A DNA stretch of 64,000 nucleotides from JBCBGF01 sp039193455 (lineage in GTDB: Bacteria; Pseudomonadota; Alphaproteobacteria; Rhodobacterales; Rhodobacteraceae). The DNA lies in assembly GCA_039193455.1 (NCBI GenBank), contig JBCCWO010000001.1:372001-436000 (forward strand), read 5' to 3'. This document shows, piece by piece, positions 7,672 to 15,618 of the stretch. The notes beneath the pieces are model-generated. The model was given only the letters and a program-made list of their open reading frames with translations. It had not been told where the DNA came from and ran no database searches. Position numbers and translations under genes: made by a program. Position 1 is the first letter of the stretch. Every line of letters begins with the position of its first letter.

Positions 7672-8637
7672 ATGAACTATGCAACGGCCAAGGCCCTCGA
7701 CGCGGATCTTATCCCGGTGATTGACATCACGCCGTTGCGCGACGGGTCTGACCCGGAAAGCGTTGCGGCGGCGCTGCATCAGGCGAGCCAGGGGTTGGGG
7801 TTCATCTACATCACGGGGCACGGAATACCCGAAGAGAAGATAACGGCGGCGCGCAGCGCGGCGTATCAGTTCTTTCACGGCACCGAGGAAGAAAAGCAAA
7901 GCGTCCTGGTGTCCAGCAGTCACCGCGGATGGCTGCGGCCCGGTGGCGCGAAGATGCAGGACGACGCAAAGGCGGACCTTAAAGAAAGCTTTATCTGGGG
8001 CTGGCAAGACAGCGATGGGGCCGCCACCGATGATCATCCGCTGCGTGGGGACAACCAATGGCCGGATAACGTGCCCGCGCTTCAAAGCGCTGCGATGGCG
8101 TATTTCGAGGCGGCGCATGAGGTGGCCTATCACCTGATGCGCGGCTTTGCGCTGGGGCTGTCGCTGCCATCCGATTTCTTCGTGCGTACCACCGACCGGC
8201 CCTTATCGCGCGCCTCGTTTGTCTATTACCCGGCCCAGCCCGAGGATATGGGCGCCGACCAGTTTGGCGTTGGTCCCCACACCGATTTCGGGGTGCTCAC
8301 CGTGCTGTGCCAGGATGACGTGGGCGGGCTACAGGTCGAGACGGTGGATGGCGACTGGGTTCAGGCGCCTCCGATCCCAGGCTCGCTGATCGTCAACGTG
8401 GCCGACCTGCTGTCGCGTTGGACGGCCGGAGCCTACAAGTCCACGCCGCACCGCGTCGTCAACAGCTCGGGGCGCGAGCGTTTGTCGCTGGTTTTGGCCT
8501 ATGATCCAAATCCCGACACAATGATCGATGCGCGCGATGTGCTTGGCCCCGAGGTCGAGGGCGCCGAAGATCCGATCACTTGCGGGGACTACCTGCTGTG
8601 GCGGTTCGGCAAGGCCTTCAGCTACCGCAAGGATTAG
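7672..8637 (+). CDS. 2-oxoglutarate/Fe(II)-dependent oxygenase, isopenicillin N synthase-like
   Basis: The 321-residue protein has the IPNS-type layout: an N-terminal region (IPVIDITPL, GLGFIYITGHGI) and a C-terminal jelly-roll. The iron ligands are H203-T-D205 in PHTDFGVLTV and distal H260 in STPHRVV, with an RLS co-substrate motif around residue 270. Members of this family hydroxylate or desaturate small molecules or make ethylene; the substrate cannot be told from the sequence. A ribosome site (GGAG) lies about 10 bases before the ATG. Its 3' end overlaps the convergent deacylase gene by 4 bases. A role with the neighbouring minus-strand operon is only inference. Confidence 0.85.
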   Translation: MNYATAKALDADLIPVIDITPLRDGSDPESVAAALHQASQGLGFIYITGHGIPEEKITAARSAAYQFFHGTEEEKQSVLVSSSHRGWLRPGGAKMQDDAKADLKESFIWGWQDSDGAATDDHPLRGDNQWPDNVPALQSAAMAYFEAAHEVAYHLMRGFALGLSLPSDFFVRTTDRPLSRASFVYYPAQPEDMGADQFGVGPHTDFGVLTVLCQDDVGGLQVETVDGDWVQAPPIPGSLIVNVADLLSRWTAGAYKSTPHRVVNSSGRERLSLVLAYDPNPDTMIDARDVLGPEVEGAEDPITCGDYLLWRFGKAFSYRKD

Positions 8638-9641
8638 TCGCTGCGCAGGTCGCCCTCTGGCTCACCAATCAGACAGATCATATCGCCTGCGCGCACCTCG
8701 GCGCGGGCGATCACAGAGGTGACCATACCGGATTTGGGGAACGTCAACGCCTTCGGCGGGAGGCTCTGATCCTCCATCGGATAGAGCAGCGCGGCCGCTT
8801 CGCCTGCCTCGACGATGTCACCCGGATCGCATAGCGGAATGAGTCCACCACTTGCGGGTGCGATGACGGCGTTCGATGCCCCAAAGGCAAGCCGGACAAA
8901 ACGCGTCGGCTTTGCGGGCGCGACCTCTGGAGGGAGCTGTGTGAGGGCGCCGAGATGCTGCAACACCCGATAGACAGCCTCCCGCGTCGCCGCGATCGCC
9001 TGCTGGTCGAGCGTGATGCCACCCGCAACCTCACAAGCGATCGCCGGAACCTCCTTGCGGTCGCAGGCGCCGAGCAGTGATCCGGCGGACATGGGGGCAT
9101 CGACGACGAGCGTGACGGGCAGACCAAAGGCCGCCGCCGCCGCGGACTTGGCCGCCATCACCGCCCCCTTCCGCCGATAGAGGAAGGCGCTGGGTACGTA
9201 GCGCGCTGTCGTTCCGCCTGAATGCAGATCGATCGCGAAGTCGACGTCTGGCAAAAGCCCCTCTTCAACGTAATGCGCGATCTGAGCGGTAGGGGCGCCG
9301 GTCGCCGCACCGGGAAACACCCGGTTCAGGTTTTGATCGTCCAGCGGCGAGACGCGTGCGTTCGCGCGGCATGCGGGCAGATTGAGCTGCGGCATCACGA
9401 TGATCCGCCCACACACGTCCTGATCCGGAAGCTCGGCGATCAGTTGCCGGGCTGCAAGGATGCCCGCGAACTCGTCACCATGGACCCCCGCCGTGATCAG
9501 CACAGTGGGCCCTGACCCGCGACAGATCACCGTGATGGGAATCGGTATGACCGAATGCGCGTGGCGATGATCGGAATGGATCAGCGGCAGCATCCCGTGT
9601 CGAACGCCGTCCGAAGTGAGATCGATATTGGGTGACAGCAT
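8634..9641 (-). CDS. Succinylglutamate desuccinylase/aspartoacylase-family zinc deacylase (AstE/DoeB-like)
   Basis: M14-like zinc hydrolase of 335 residues that should cleave an N-acyl (or related amide) bond. Zinc ligands are visible as H54 and E57 in GVHGDE and H140 in DLHSGG; the substrate-binding QNLNRVFPG lies at 103-111 and a likely catalytic glutamate is E204 in ACEVAGG. The protein most resembles the branch holding the ectoine-degradation deacetylase DoeB/EutE, but no other ectoine gene (doeA, doeD, ectABC) is present here, so I do not assign that substrate. It is the last gene of a six-gene operon with a polar amino acid ABC transporter and a HisC-type aminotransferase. Confidence 0.8.
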   Translation of the reverse strand: MLSPNIDLTSDGVRHGMLPLIHSDHRHAHSVIPIPITVICRGSGPTVLITAGVHGDEFAGILAARQLIAELPDQDVCGRIIVMPQLNLPACRANARVSPLDDQNLNRVFPGAATGAPTAQIAHYVEEGLLPDVDFAIDLHSGGTTARYVPSAFLYRRKGAVMAAKSAAAAAFGLPVTLVVDAPMSAGSLLGACDRKEVPAIACEVAGGITLDQQAIAATREAVYRVLQHLGALTQLPPEVAPAKPTRFVRLAFGASNAVIAPASGGLIPLCDPGDIVEAGEAAALLYPMEDQSLPPKALTFPKSGMVTSVIARAEVRAGDMICLIGEPEGDLRSD

Positions 9642-9669
9642 GCGTGTGACCTCCCCCCGGGCTTGGGCG

Positions 9670-10737
9670 TCAAATGCCCATCAAGGCATAGACCTGATCC
9701 ATATCTTCGGCGGTGCCAAGGGTCATGCGAATGGCAGGGGCACCGGCGAAGTTTGGCAAGAGCCGGACAAGTATGTTGGCGTCTCGCAACGCCTGCACGG
9801 TGTCCGCCACAGCCGAGGCGGCGTTCGTACCGGCGCGGATCAGAAGGAAATTCGCCTCACTTGGCGCGACGTCCCAACCGGCCTTGGCCAGACGCGCCGT
9901 TGCATCGGCCCGGACCCGGCGCACTTCTGAAGTGATCCGGGCGATATGGGCGTCATCTGCCAACGCCGCCAGCGCACCGATGAGCGATGGCCGCGGGATC
10001 GGAAAAGACGGAATGACGCGCTTGACGGCTGCGATCACATCCGCATCGCCCGCCGCCCAGCCGATACGGAGACCGGCGAGCCCGTAGGCCTTCGAGAACG
10101 TTCGCATGGTCACCACGTTTGGGTACTTGCGCGCCATCTCAAGACCGCCGTCGCCATAGCTTGAGAACTCGATATAGGCCTCATCAAGGATCAACAGCAC
10201 GTCGGACGGAAGACCCGCATGGATCTGGTGGATTGCTTCGGGTTCCAGAAGACGCCCTGTCGGATTGCCCGGGTTGTCGATCAACACAATCCGCGTAGCT
10301 GGCCCGAGAGCGTCAAGAACCGCGCCCACAGGATCACCCTCACGCGACACACAGACCGCGCGCGCATCGCACATCAGCGTGTAATTGCGAAACTTCTGAA
10401 ACCCGTCCGAGAAATAGATCACCTCGCTGCCCGGTTCGGCAAAAACGCTCATCACAAGCGGCAGCAAAAGCTCACCACCCCCGACCGAGACGATCTGCTC
10501 CATGGAGAACCCAAACCGGTCGCCGAGCGCCCGGTTCAGCGTGAACGCCTCTGCCGCCGGGTAGTCGTTGAGCCCCAGCCCTTCTGGGTCCTGCCGCAAT
10601 GCCTCATACACTTTGGGCGACGGGCCAAAGCGGCTTTCGTTGGTGTTGAGCAGCATCGCGCCATCGGGAAGGTCGGTCATCGCCGCCAGCGGAAACTCAG
10701 GGATCTTGGCGATGCAGGGCCGCGGCTTGGGCTTCAT
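9670..10737 (-). CDS. HisC-type PLP aminotransferase (histidinol-phosphate aminotransferase family)
   Basis: Class I/II fold aminotransferase of 355 residues. Visible motifs are NTNESRFGPSP near 31-41, NPGNPTGR at 155-162, DEAYIEF at 185-191 and the PLP lysine K216 in TFSKAYGLAGLRIGW. This is the HisC arrangement, but the operon context (ABC transporter upstream, zinc deacylase downstream) suggests a catabolic or amino-acid-modifying role rather than histidine synthesis. I chose the ATG at 10737 because it forms ATGA with the permease stop; the longer upstream reading is inside the permease gene. Exact substrate unknown. Confidence 0.82.
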   Translation of the reverse strand: MKPKPRPCIAKIPEFPLAAMTDLPDGAMLLNTNESRFGPSPKVYEALRQDPEGLGLNDYPAAEAFTLNRALGDRFGFSMEQIVSVGGGELLLPLVMSVFAEPGSEVIYFSDGFQKFRNYTLMCDARAVCVSREGDPVGAVLDALGPATRIVLIDNPGNPTGRLLEPEAIHQIHAGLPSDVLLILDEAYIEFSSYGDGGLEMARKYPNVVTMRTFSKAYGLAGLRIGWAAGDADVIAAVKRVIPSFPIPRPSLIGALAALADDAHIARITSEVRRVRADATARLAKAGWDVAPSEANFLLIRAGTNAASAVADTVQALRDANILVRLLPNFAGAPAIRMTLGTAEDMDQVYALMGI

Positions 10738-11597
10738 CGCTCGAGCCGTGCAAAGAGCCGTGATAATCCAAAACAGATGATGAAATAGAAGGCCGCGCAG
10801 GTCAGCCACGCCTCGAATATCATGCGTGTCGAGGCCACAAGCTCGAGCGTCTTGAACGTCAACTCCTGCACGGAAATCAGTGAGACGATGGAACTGTCCT
10901 TGATCAGCGAGATGAACTGATTTGCCAGCGGCGGCACGACCTTTTTCATCGCCTGCGGCAGCACGATATAGCGCATCTCTTGCCAGTAGGTCATCCCGAT
11001 CGAGCGTGCGGCCTCGCGTTGGCCCTTTTCGACCGATTGGATGCCGGCGCGCACAATCTCCCCGACAAACGCGCTCTCAAACAGCGCGAGCACGACCGTT
11101 CCTGCGACGAGCTGTGGGAAGAGGCGCATGTTGCCAAAAAAGAACTCCCAGACTGCCGCGTCCTCTGAACGTGCAATCCCCCGGGCCCAGCGTTCGAGAC
11201 CCAGAAACTCGATCATCGGGACCGAGAGGAAAAAGAAGAAGATAAAGATCACCACCACGGGCGGGATGTTGCGCAGGAACTCAACGTACGTCCGCGCCAA
11301 GAGCCGAACGGTCAGATTTCGCGACGTGCGGGCCAACCCAAGAAGCACGCCAAAGACCAAAGACAGGACGCTTGCGTAGATGCAGATCCGGATTGTGGTT
11401 CCAAGCCCCTGCAGCAGCAGGTTGGCAAACCATTCTTCGCGGCGGGTGTGCCAGCCGAGGACGTAGTTCGGGATCAGGTGCCAGCGCCATTGGTAGTTCA
11501 GCGTGCCCGAGATCTGCGCCCAGACATAGCCGGTGAACGCCAGGACCAGGGCCAGGATGACCCAGTCCAACCAATGGAGGCGACGAATAAAGTTCAC
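10734..11597 (-). CDS. Polar amino acid ABC transporter permease (HisM/GlnP family)
   Basis: Inner-membrane permease of 287 residues. An N-terminal anchor (DWVILALVLAFTGYVW) is followed by a periplasmic stretch and the conserved permease core: LLLQGLGTTIRICIYA, YVEFLRNIPPVVVIFIFFFF, and the EAA loop region EAARSIGMTYWQEMRYIVLPQA that docks the ATPase. It is the second permease of the operon with the ATPase at 13385-14128, the permease at 12549-13385 and the binding protein at 11658-12491, which suggests a heterodimeric channel. A GC-rich hairpin separates it from the upstream binding-protein gene. Confidence 0.9.
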   Translation of the reverse strand: MNFIRRLHWLDWVILALVLAFTGYVWAQISGTLNYQWRWHLIPNYVLGWHTRREEWFANLLLQGLGTTIRICIYASVLSLVFGVLLGLARTSRNLTVRLLARTYVEFLRNIPPVVVIFIFFFFLSVPMIEFLGLERWARGIARSEDAAVWEFFFGNMRLFPQLVAGTVVLALFESAFVGEIVRAGIQSVEKGQREAARSIGMTYWQEMRYIVLPQAMKKVVPPLANQFISLIKDSSIVSLISVQELTFKTLELVASTRMIFEAWLTCAAFYFIICFGLSRLFARLER

Positions 11598-11620
11598 TGG
11601 GTTCTGATGCCTTGGTTGTC

Positions 11621-11645
11621 GGGACGGGCGCAGACCGCCCGCCCC
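11621..11645 (-). terminator. Intercistronic GC-rich hairpin after a binding-protein gene
   Basis: The 60-base gap between the binding-protein stop and the next permease holds a 10-base inverted repeat, GGGACGGGCG against CGCCCGCCCC, with one A/C mismatch and a CAGAC loop. There is no long T run, so it probably acts as an mRNA-stabilising or attenuating stem-loop that raises binding-protein level over permease level rather than as a full terminator. Similar hairpins follow two other binding-protein genes in the window. Confidence 0.45.
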
Positions 11646-11657
11646 GGTCCGTCTTGC

Positions 11658-12491
11658 TTATTCGGGCACCATGTCCGCCCAGTCCTCACCCCGGAACCAG
11701 TAGTCGTGGCGCTCTTTCAGCCACCCGTTCCGTTCGTGCAGGCCGATCCAGTTGTTGAAAAAGTTAATCGCATCCGGATCCCCCTTGCGCAGCGCGAAGG
11801 CTTCGCCAGACGCCTCGAACGCATAGTCAAAGGGGACATAGAGCGTGTCGGGATACCGGCGCGCCTCGGTCGATGGCAGCGGTTCGGATGACATGGTCGC
11901 GTGCACGTTGCCGTTCAGGACCTCTTGCGTCGGGGCGCCTTCATCGTCGAACTGCACAATCTGCGCTTCGGGGAAGACCGACATGATCGTTTCCACCGTC
12001 GTTGCCCCGCGCCGGGCGGCGAAGGTCACATCGGGGCTGTTGAAATCCTCGAGCGTGAAACCTTCGGTCATCGACCGATTGGCAAGAACGGTTGCGCCCG
12101 AATAGGCATAGGGCACTGTGAAGTTGACGGTCAGGTTCCGCGACGGGCGGATCGACATTCCCGAAATGATCACATCGAACTGCCCGGCCACCAGGGCCGG
12201 GATGATCCCGTCCCACGCCGTGGGTGTCCACTCGACATCGACGCCCATGTCATCGGCCAGCTTCTGGGCCACGTCGATTTCAAAGCCGACAAGATCGCCA
12301 TTGACGTCACGCATCGTCCAGGGCCGGAACATCGAGATACCGACCTTCAGCACACCTTCGCGCTTGATCGACTCAAGGACGCTTTCGCCCGACAACGCCT
12401 GTGTCGTGGATTGCGCGAACGCATGGCTTGTGCCGGTGAGGGCAATGCCTGCGGCAAGGGCCAGCCCGAGGGCTCTTCTGCTGAGTGTCAT
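11658..12491 (-). CDS. Polar amino acid ABC transporter substrate-binding protein (family 3)
   Basis: Periplasmic binding protein of 277 residues with a signal peptide of about 27 residues (SRRALGLALAAGIALTG ending AFAQ); the two arginines could also be read by Tat. The family 3 core is clear: GVLKVGISMFRPWTMRD, GFEIDVAQKLADDMGVDVEW, DVIISGMSIRPSRNLTVNFTVPY and a C-terminal INFFNNWIGLHERNGWL. These resemble histidine/arginine/glutamine/opine binders, but the ligand cannot be read from the sequence. It lies between two permease genes on the same strand; the downstream gap carries a hairpin. Confidence 0.9.
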   Translation of the reverse strand: MTLSRRALGLALAAGIALTGTSHAFAQSTTQALSGESVLESIKREGVLKVGISMFRPWTMRDVNGDLVGFEIDVAQKLADDMGVDVEWTPTAWDGIIPALVAGQFDVIISGMSIRPSRNLTVNFTVPYAYSGATVLANRSMTEGFTLEDFNSPDVTFAARRGATTVETIMSVFPEAQIVQFDDEGAPTQEVLNGNVHATMSSEPLPSTEARRYPDTLYVPFDYAFEASGEAFALRKGDPDAINFFNNWIGLHERNGWLKERHDYWFRGEDWADMVPE

Positions 12492-12548
12492 GATATCTCT
12501 CCTTCTTGTCGGATGGTGGTTCGGTTTTGTTGTTGGAGTGGTGTTTGG

Positions 12549-13385
12549 TCAGTCATGCGCCACCCGCTTTTCCAGCGCGGTGACGCCAAAGGACATGGCG
12601 AGCGTGATCACTAGGTAGATGATCGCAACGGTGAACCAGATCTCGAAGCTCATATACGTTTCGCTGATCAGGTTGCGGCCGACGGTGGTCAGTTCGGCGA
12701 CGGCAATCACGCTTACGATCGCGGACGACTTGACCAGTTGCACCGCCTCTCCGGTGAGCGGTGGCAGCATCAGCGGCACGGATTGCGGCAGAATGATGTA
12801 GCGGTAGGAATGGCCTTGCGTCATCCCGATCGACTTGGCGCCCTCCCACTGGCCCTGGGGCACCGACAGGATGCCTGCGCGAAAAATCTCGGACAGCAGT
12901 GCGCCGTGGAATACCCCAAGGCACAAGATCGACGACGTGACCCGATCCCAGCCAAAGATTGGCCCCAGCACGTAGTAGAACAGATAGACCAGCACCAAGA
13001 GGGGCATGTTGCGCAGGAATTCAAGCAGCGCAAAGGACAACCCTTTGCCGATCACCAGATCGGACAGGCGCGCCAAGGCCATCACCAGCCCGATCACCAC
13101 CGCGAGCAGAAAAGAACTGATCGACAGCACGAACGTCATGCCAAGACCGATCATCAGCTCACCCAGCTGAAACCCGTCGTCGGTATAGGTCCAGATGTAC
13201 CGCGGGATATTGTACCACTGCCAATTGTATCCCATCCTTGCGGCACCGGCGTAGGCGCCATAAATCAGGGCGCCCATCACCAGCACGTACATCAGCAGGG
13301 CAAACCCGGTCGAGCCTGTCACGCGTTGCATCAGCGGCAGTTGCCGGGGCGCGCGGGTCGCGATGGGTTCGGATGTAACCGCCAT
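12549..13385 (-). CDS. Polar amino acid ABC transporter permease (HisM/GlnP family)
   Basis: Inner-membrane permease of 278 residues: cytoplasmic N-terminus, first membrane segment FALLMYVLVMGALIYGAYAG, a short periplasmic region, then core segments (LMIGLGMTFVLSISSFLLAVVIGLVMALA, LEFLRNMPLLVLVYLFYYV) and the ATPase-docking loop EGAKSIGMTQGHSYRYIILPQ. Its ATG overlaps the ATPase stop by one base (TGATG), so translation is coupled. It pairs with the permease at 10734-11597. Confidence 0.9.
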   Translation of the reverse strand: MAVTSEPIATRAPRQLPLMQRVTGSTGFALLMYVLVMGALIYGAYAGAARMGYNWQWYNIPRYIWTYTDDGFQLGELMIGLGMTFVLSISSFLLAVVIGLVMALARLSDLVIGKGLSFALLEFLRNMPLLVLVYLFYYVLGPIFGWDRVTSSILCLGVFHGALLSEIFRAGILSVPQGQWEGAKSIGMTQGHSYRYIILPQSVPLMLPPLTGEAVQLVKSSAIVSVIAVAELTTVGRNLISETYMSFEIWFTVAIIYLVITLAMSFGVTALEKRVAHD

Positions 13386-14128
13386 CAGTGCTGCAGGATC
13401 TTTTCAAGGAAGTCGCGGCACCGTGCGGTGCGCGGCGCGGTAAAGAATGTCTCGGGCTCGGCCACTTCGACGATCTCACCACCGTCCATGAACACCATCC
13501 GGTCGGCCACTTTACGGGCAAAGCCCATCTCGTGGGTGACGCACACCATGGTCATCCCGTCTTCGGCAAGCTCGACCATCACATCAAGAACTTCATTGAT
13601 CATCTCGGGGTCAAGCGCCGAGGTGGGTTCATCGAAGAGGATGATCTTACTTTCCATACACAGGCTGCGCGCAATCGCGACGCGCTGTTGTTGGCCACCC
13701 GAAAGCTGGCGGGGGTACTTGTCGGCCTGTTCGGGGATACGGACGCGGTCCAGGTATTTGCGAGCGATCTTCTCAGCCTCGTCTTTTGAGGCTTTGCGGA
13801 CCTTGAGCGGCCCGATCATCAGGTTCTCGAGCACGGTGAGATGCGGAAACAGGTTGAACTGTTGGAACACCATGCCGACTTCCTGGCGCAGGCGGTGCAC
13901 GTCCTTTGAGCCTTCAAAGACCTCGGCGCCCTGCACCTCGAGCGTGCCGCCCTGATGAAATTCGAGCGCATTGAAGCAACGGATCAGGGTTGATTTGCCC
14001 GAGCCGGACGGCCCGCAGATCACCACGCGCTCGCCCTCGCCCACTTCGATCGAGATGTTCTTCAGCGCTTGAAAGTCACCATAGAACTTGTCCAGATTTT
14101 GTGCGCTGATCACCGTGCGGCCAGCCAA
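13385..14128 (-). CDS. Polar amino acid ABC transporter ATP-binding protein (HisP/GlnQ family)
   Basis: 247-residue ATPase with Walker A GPSGSGKST, Q-loop VFQQFNLFPHLT, signature LSGGQQQRVAIARSL, Walker B IILFDEPTSALDPE and switch histidine in VTHEMGFA: a complete, active-looking nucleotide-binding domain. It is the first gene of the six-gene minus-strand operon that ends with the deacylase at 8634. The promoter should lie in the 214-base gap 14129-14342 shared with the divergent desaturase gene; that gap contains an imperfect repeat TTCAA-TCGCG-TTGAA near 14138-14152 but no strong sigma-70 boxes that I can defend. Confidence 0.93.
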   Translation of the reverse strand: MAGRTVISAQNLDKFYGDFQALKNISIEVGEGERVVICGPSGSGKSTLIRCFNALEFHQGGTLEVQGAEVFEGSKDVHRLRQEVGMVFQQFNLFPHLTVLENLMIGPLKVRKASKDEAEKIARKYLDRVRIPEQADKYPRQLSGGQQQRVAIARSLCMESKIILFDEPTSALDPEMINEVLDVMVELAEDGMTMVCVTHEMGFARKVADRMVFMDGGEIVEVAEPETFFTAPRTARCRDFLEKILQH

Positions 14129-14342
14129 CCCCCGATCCTTTCAATCGCGTTGAAGTCCCCACAACAGCGTAAGCACCTCCCGTTACGAGACAAAACAAAA
14201 TCGTGGGCCTGCAAGCGCGGCGTCGGGACGCGGGGCCAGAAACCTGCCGGGCGCCCAAGGATTGAGCAACTGCGAAAGCAAACCACGCGCATCATGCAAA
14301 ACTTTGGAACCCGGATTGGATTTGTGCGAGAACATCCTGACC

Positions 14343-15290
14343 ATGCAAGAGATCGTCACCCCCCTGACCCAAGCGCTGAGCGAAGGTAAGTTATCCCGCG
14401 AAGAGCTGCGCGATTTCATGACCCGCTCAGACGGTCCCGCGCTGCGCCGTCTTCTGGTTTGGATCTGCGTCGTTGTCGCCACCGGCAGCCTGATCGCGCT
14501 CGCCTGGAACAGTTGGCTGATCTGGCCTGCCATGTTCTTGCACGGCATCGTCATCGTGCACCATTTCTCGTTGCAGCACGAATGCGTCCACAGCACGGTC
14601 TTTCGCACGCGCTGGCTGAACAAGGTGGTGGGTACGATCTGCGGCCTGATCATCATCCTGCCGTTCAAGCATTTTCGATACGAACACTGCGACCACCACA
14701 CCTATACCCAGCTCGACGGCGACGACCCCGAGCTTGTGCCGATGCCGCAAAGCTTTGCGGGTTACCTGTGGTATATCTCGGCGGTCCCCTACTGGCGCAC
14801 CAAGTTCACCGAGCTTGCGCGGCATGCGATGGGCCGCCTGTCGCAGGAAGAACTGCGGTTCATCCCAAAGTCAGAACACGGCGCGATCTTCTTTGAAGCC
14901 CGCGCAATGATCGCGTTCTATGCCGCCTTTCTTGCAACCATGGCGGCAACCGGGTGGTGGGCCCCGGTCTGGTACTGGTTGATCCCGCTTTTTCTGGGCG
15001 AGCCCGTGATGCGGTTTATTCGCATGACGGAACACGTGGGCCGCCCGACCGTGGCCCAGATGCACGAAAACACCCGCACCAACTTGGTCTCTTTGCCCTG
15101 GCGCTTTCTGGGCTGGAACATGAACTACCACGCCGAACATCACTATGCGGCCTCGGTCCCGTTTCACGCCTTGCCGCGGCTTCACGAAAAGCTGAAAGAC
15201 CACATCTTTGTCGAGCCGGCGGGCTATGTCGGCGCGCATCGCGATATCCTGCGCCAACTTTTTGCAAAGGACGAGGTGCGTGGCGGATAA
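14343..15290 (+). CDS. Membrane fatty acid desaturase-family di-iron oxygenase
   Basis: 315-residue integral membrane protein with the three histidine boxes of the desaturase/hydroxylase superfamily: HECVH at 79-83, HCDHH at 115-119 and HAEHH at 263-267. Four hydrophobic stretches surround them (for example LLVWICVVVATGSLIALAW and ARAMIAFYAAFLATMAATGW). I chose the ATG at 14343; an in-frame ATG at 14262 would add 27 polar residues before the natural start. The downstream gene encodes a Rieske ferredoxin whose GTG lies inside this gene, which suggests that the two form an oxygenase and its electron donor. The family also includes alkane and carotenoid hydroxylases, so the substrate need not be a fatty acid. 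Confidence 0.87.
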   Translation: MQEIVTPLTQALSEGKLSREELRDFMTRSDGPALRRLLVWICVVVATGSLIALAWNSWLIWPAMFLHGIVIVHHFSLQHECVHSTVFRTRWLNKVVGTICGLIIILPFKHFRYEHCDHHTYTQLDGDDPELVPMPQSFAGYLWYISAVPYWRTKFTELARHAMGRLSQEELRFIPKSEHGAIFFEARAMIAFYAAFLATMAATGWWAPVWYWLIPLFLGEPVMRFIRMTEHVGRPTVAQMHENTRTNLVSLPWRFLGWNMNYHAEHHYAASVPFHALPRLHEKLKDHIFVEPAGYVGAHRDILRQLFAKDEVRGG

Positions 15291-15594
15291 GGCCTGGCAG
15301 GACCTGATCGCGGTCACGTCATTGCGGGAGAACTGGGTGACACGCGTCGATCTCGATCGGCGGCCGTTGGCCGTTTTTGACACGCCCACCGGGATCTACG
15401 TCTCGCTCGCGCTGTGCAATCACGGTGGCGCCGACCTGTGCGACGGATACTTTGATGGCCACGTCATCGAATGCCCGCTCCACCAGGGCGCGTTCGACGT
15501 CCGCGACGGGCGCCCGGTCGATACGCCCGCCACGCGACCAATGCGGACCTTTCCCGCCCGGGTCAAAGATGGAATGGTCCAGGTCCAACTCTGA
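15280..15594 (+). CDS. Small Rieske-type [2Fe-2S] ferredoxin
   Basis: 104-residue protein read from a GTG at 15280 that overlaps the desaturase 3' end by 11 bases. It holds the full Rieske cluster motif: C46-x-H48 in CNHGG and C65-x2-H68 in CPLHQG, followed by AFDVRDGRPVDTPATRPM as in ferredoxin components of ring dioxygenases. No signal peptide, so cytoplasmic. The ATG at 15208 would read 24 extra residues inside the desaturase gene and is unlikely. By position it should pass electrons to the neighbouring di-iron enzyme; the matching reductase is not nearby. Confidence 0.85.
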   Translation: MADKAWQDLIAVTSLRENWVTRVDLDRRPLAVFDTPTGIYVSLALCNHGGADLCDGYFDGHVIECPLHQGAFDVRDGRPVDTPATRPMRTFPARVKDGMVQVQL

Positions 15595-15618
15595 CATGCA
15601 CAAAAGGGGCACGCTGCG

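Noticed and set aside
7540..8133. A 197-codon minus-strand frame next to cobF
   Set aside because: Covers the N-terminal half of the 2OG oxygenase in antisense; basic, low-complexity translation without similarity to any family I know.
8634..9641. Assignment of the deacylase as the ectoine-degradation enzyme DoeB
   Set aside because: Motifs allow it, but no doeA, doeD, transport or regulator genes of the ectoine pathway are nearby.
9670..10737. Assignment of the aminotransferase as the biosynthetic HisC
   Set aside because: Family motifs fit, but the gene lies in a transporter-deacylase operon rather than with his genes, so the substrate is left open.
12738..13955. A 405-codon open frame on the plus strand
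   Set aside because: It runs antisense to the ABC permease and ATPase, whose motifs are complete; its translation is rich in H, Q and R and shows no family pattern. It is a GC-rich shadow.
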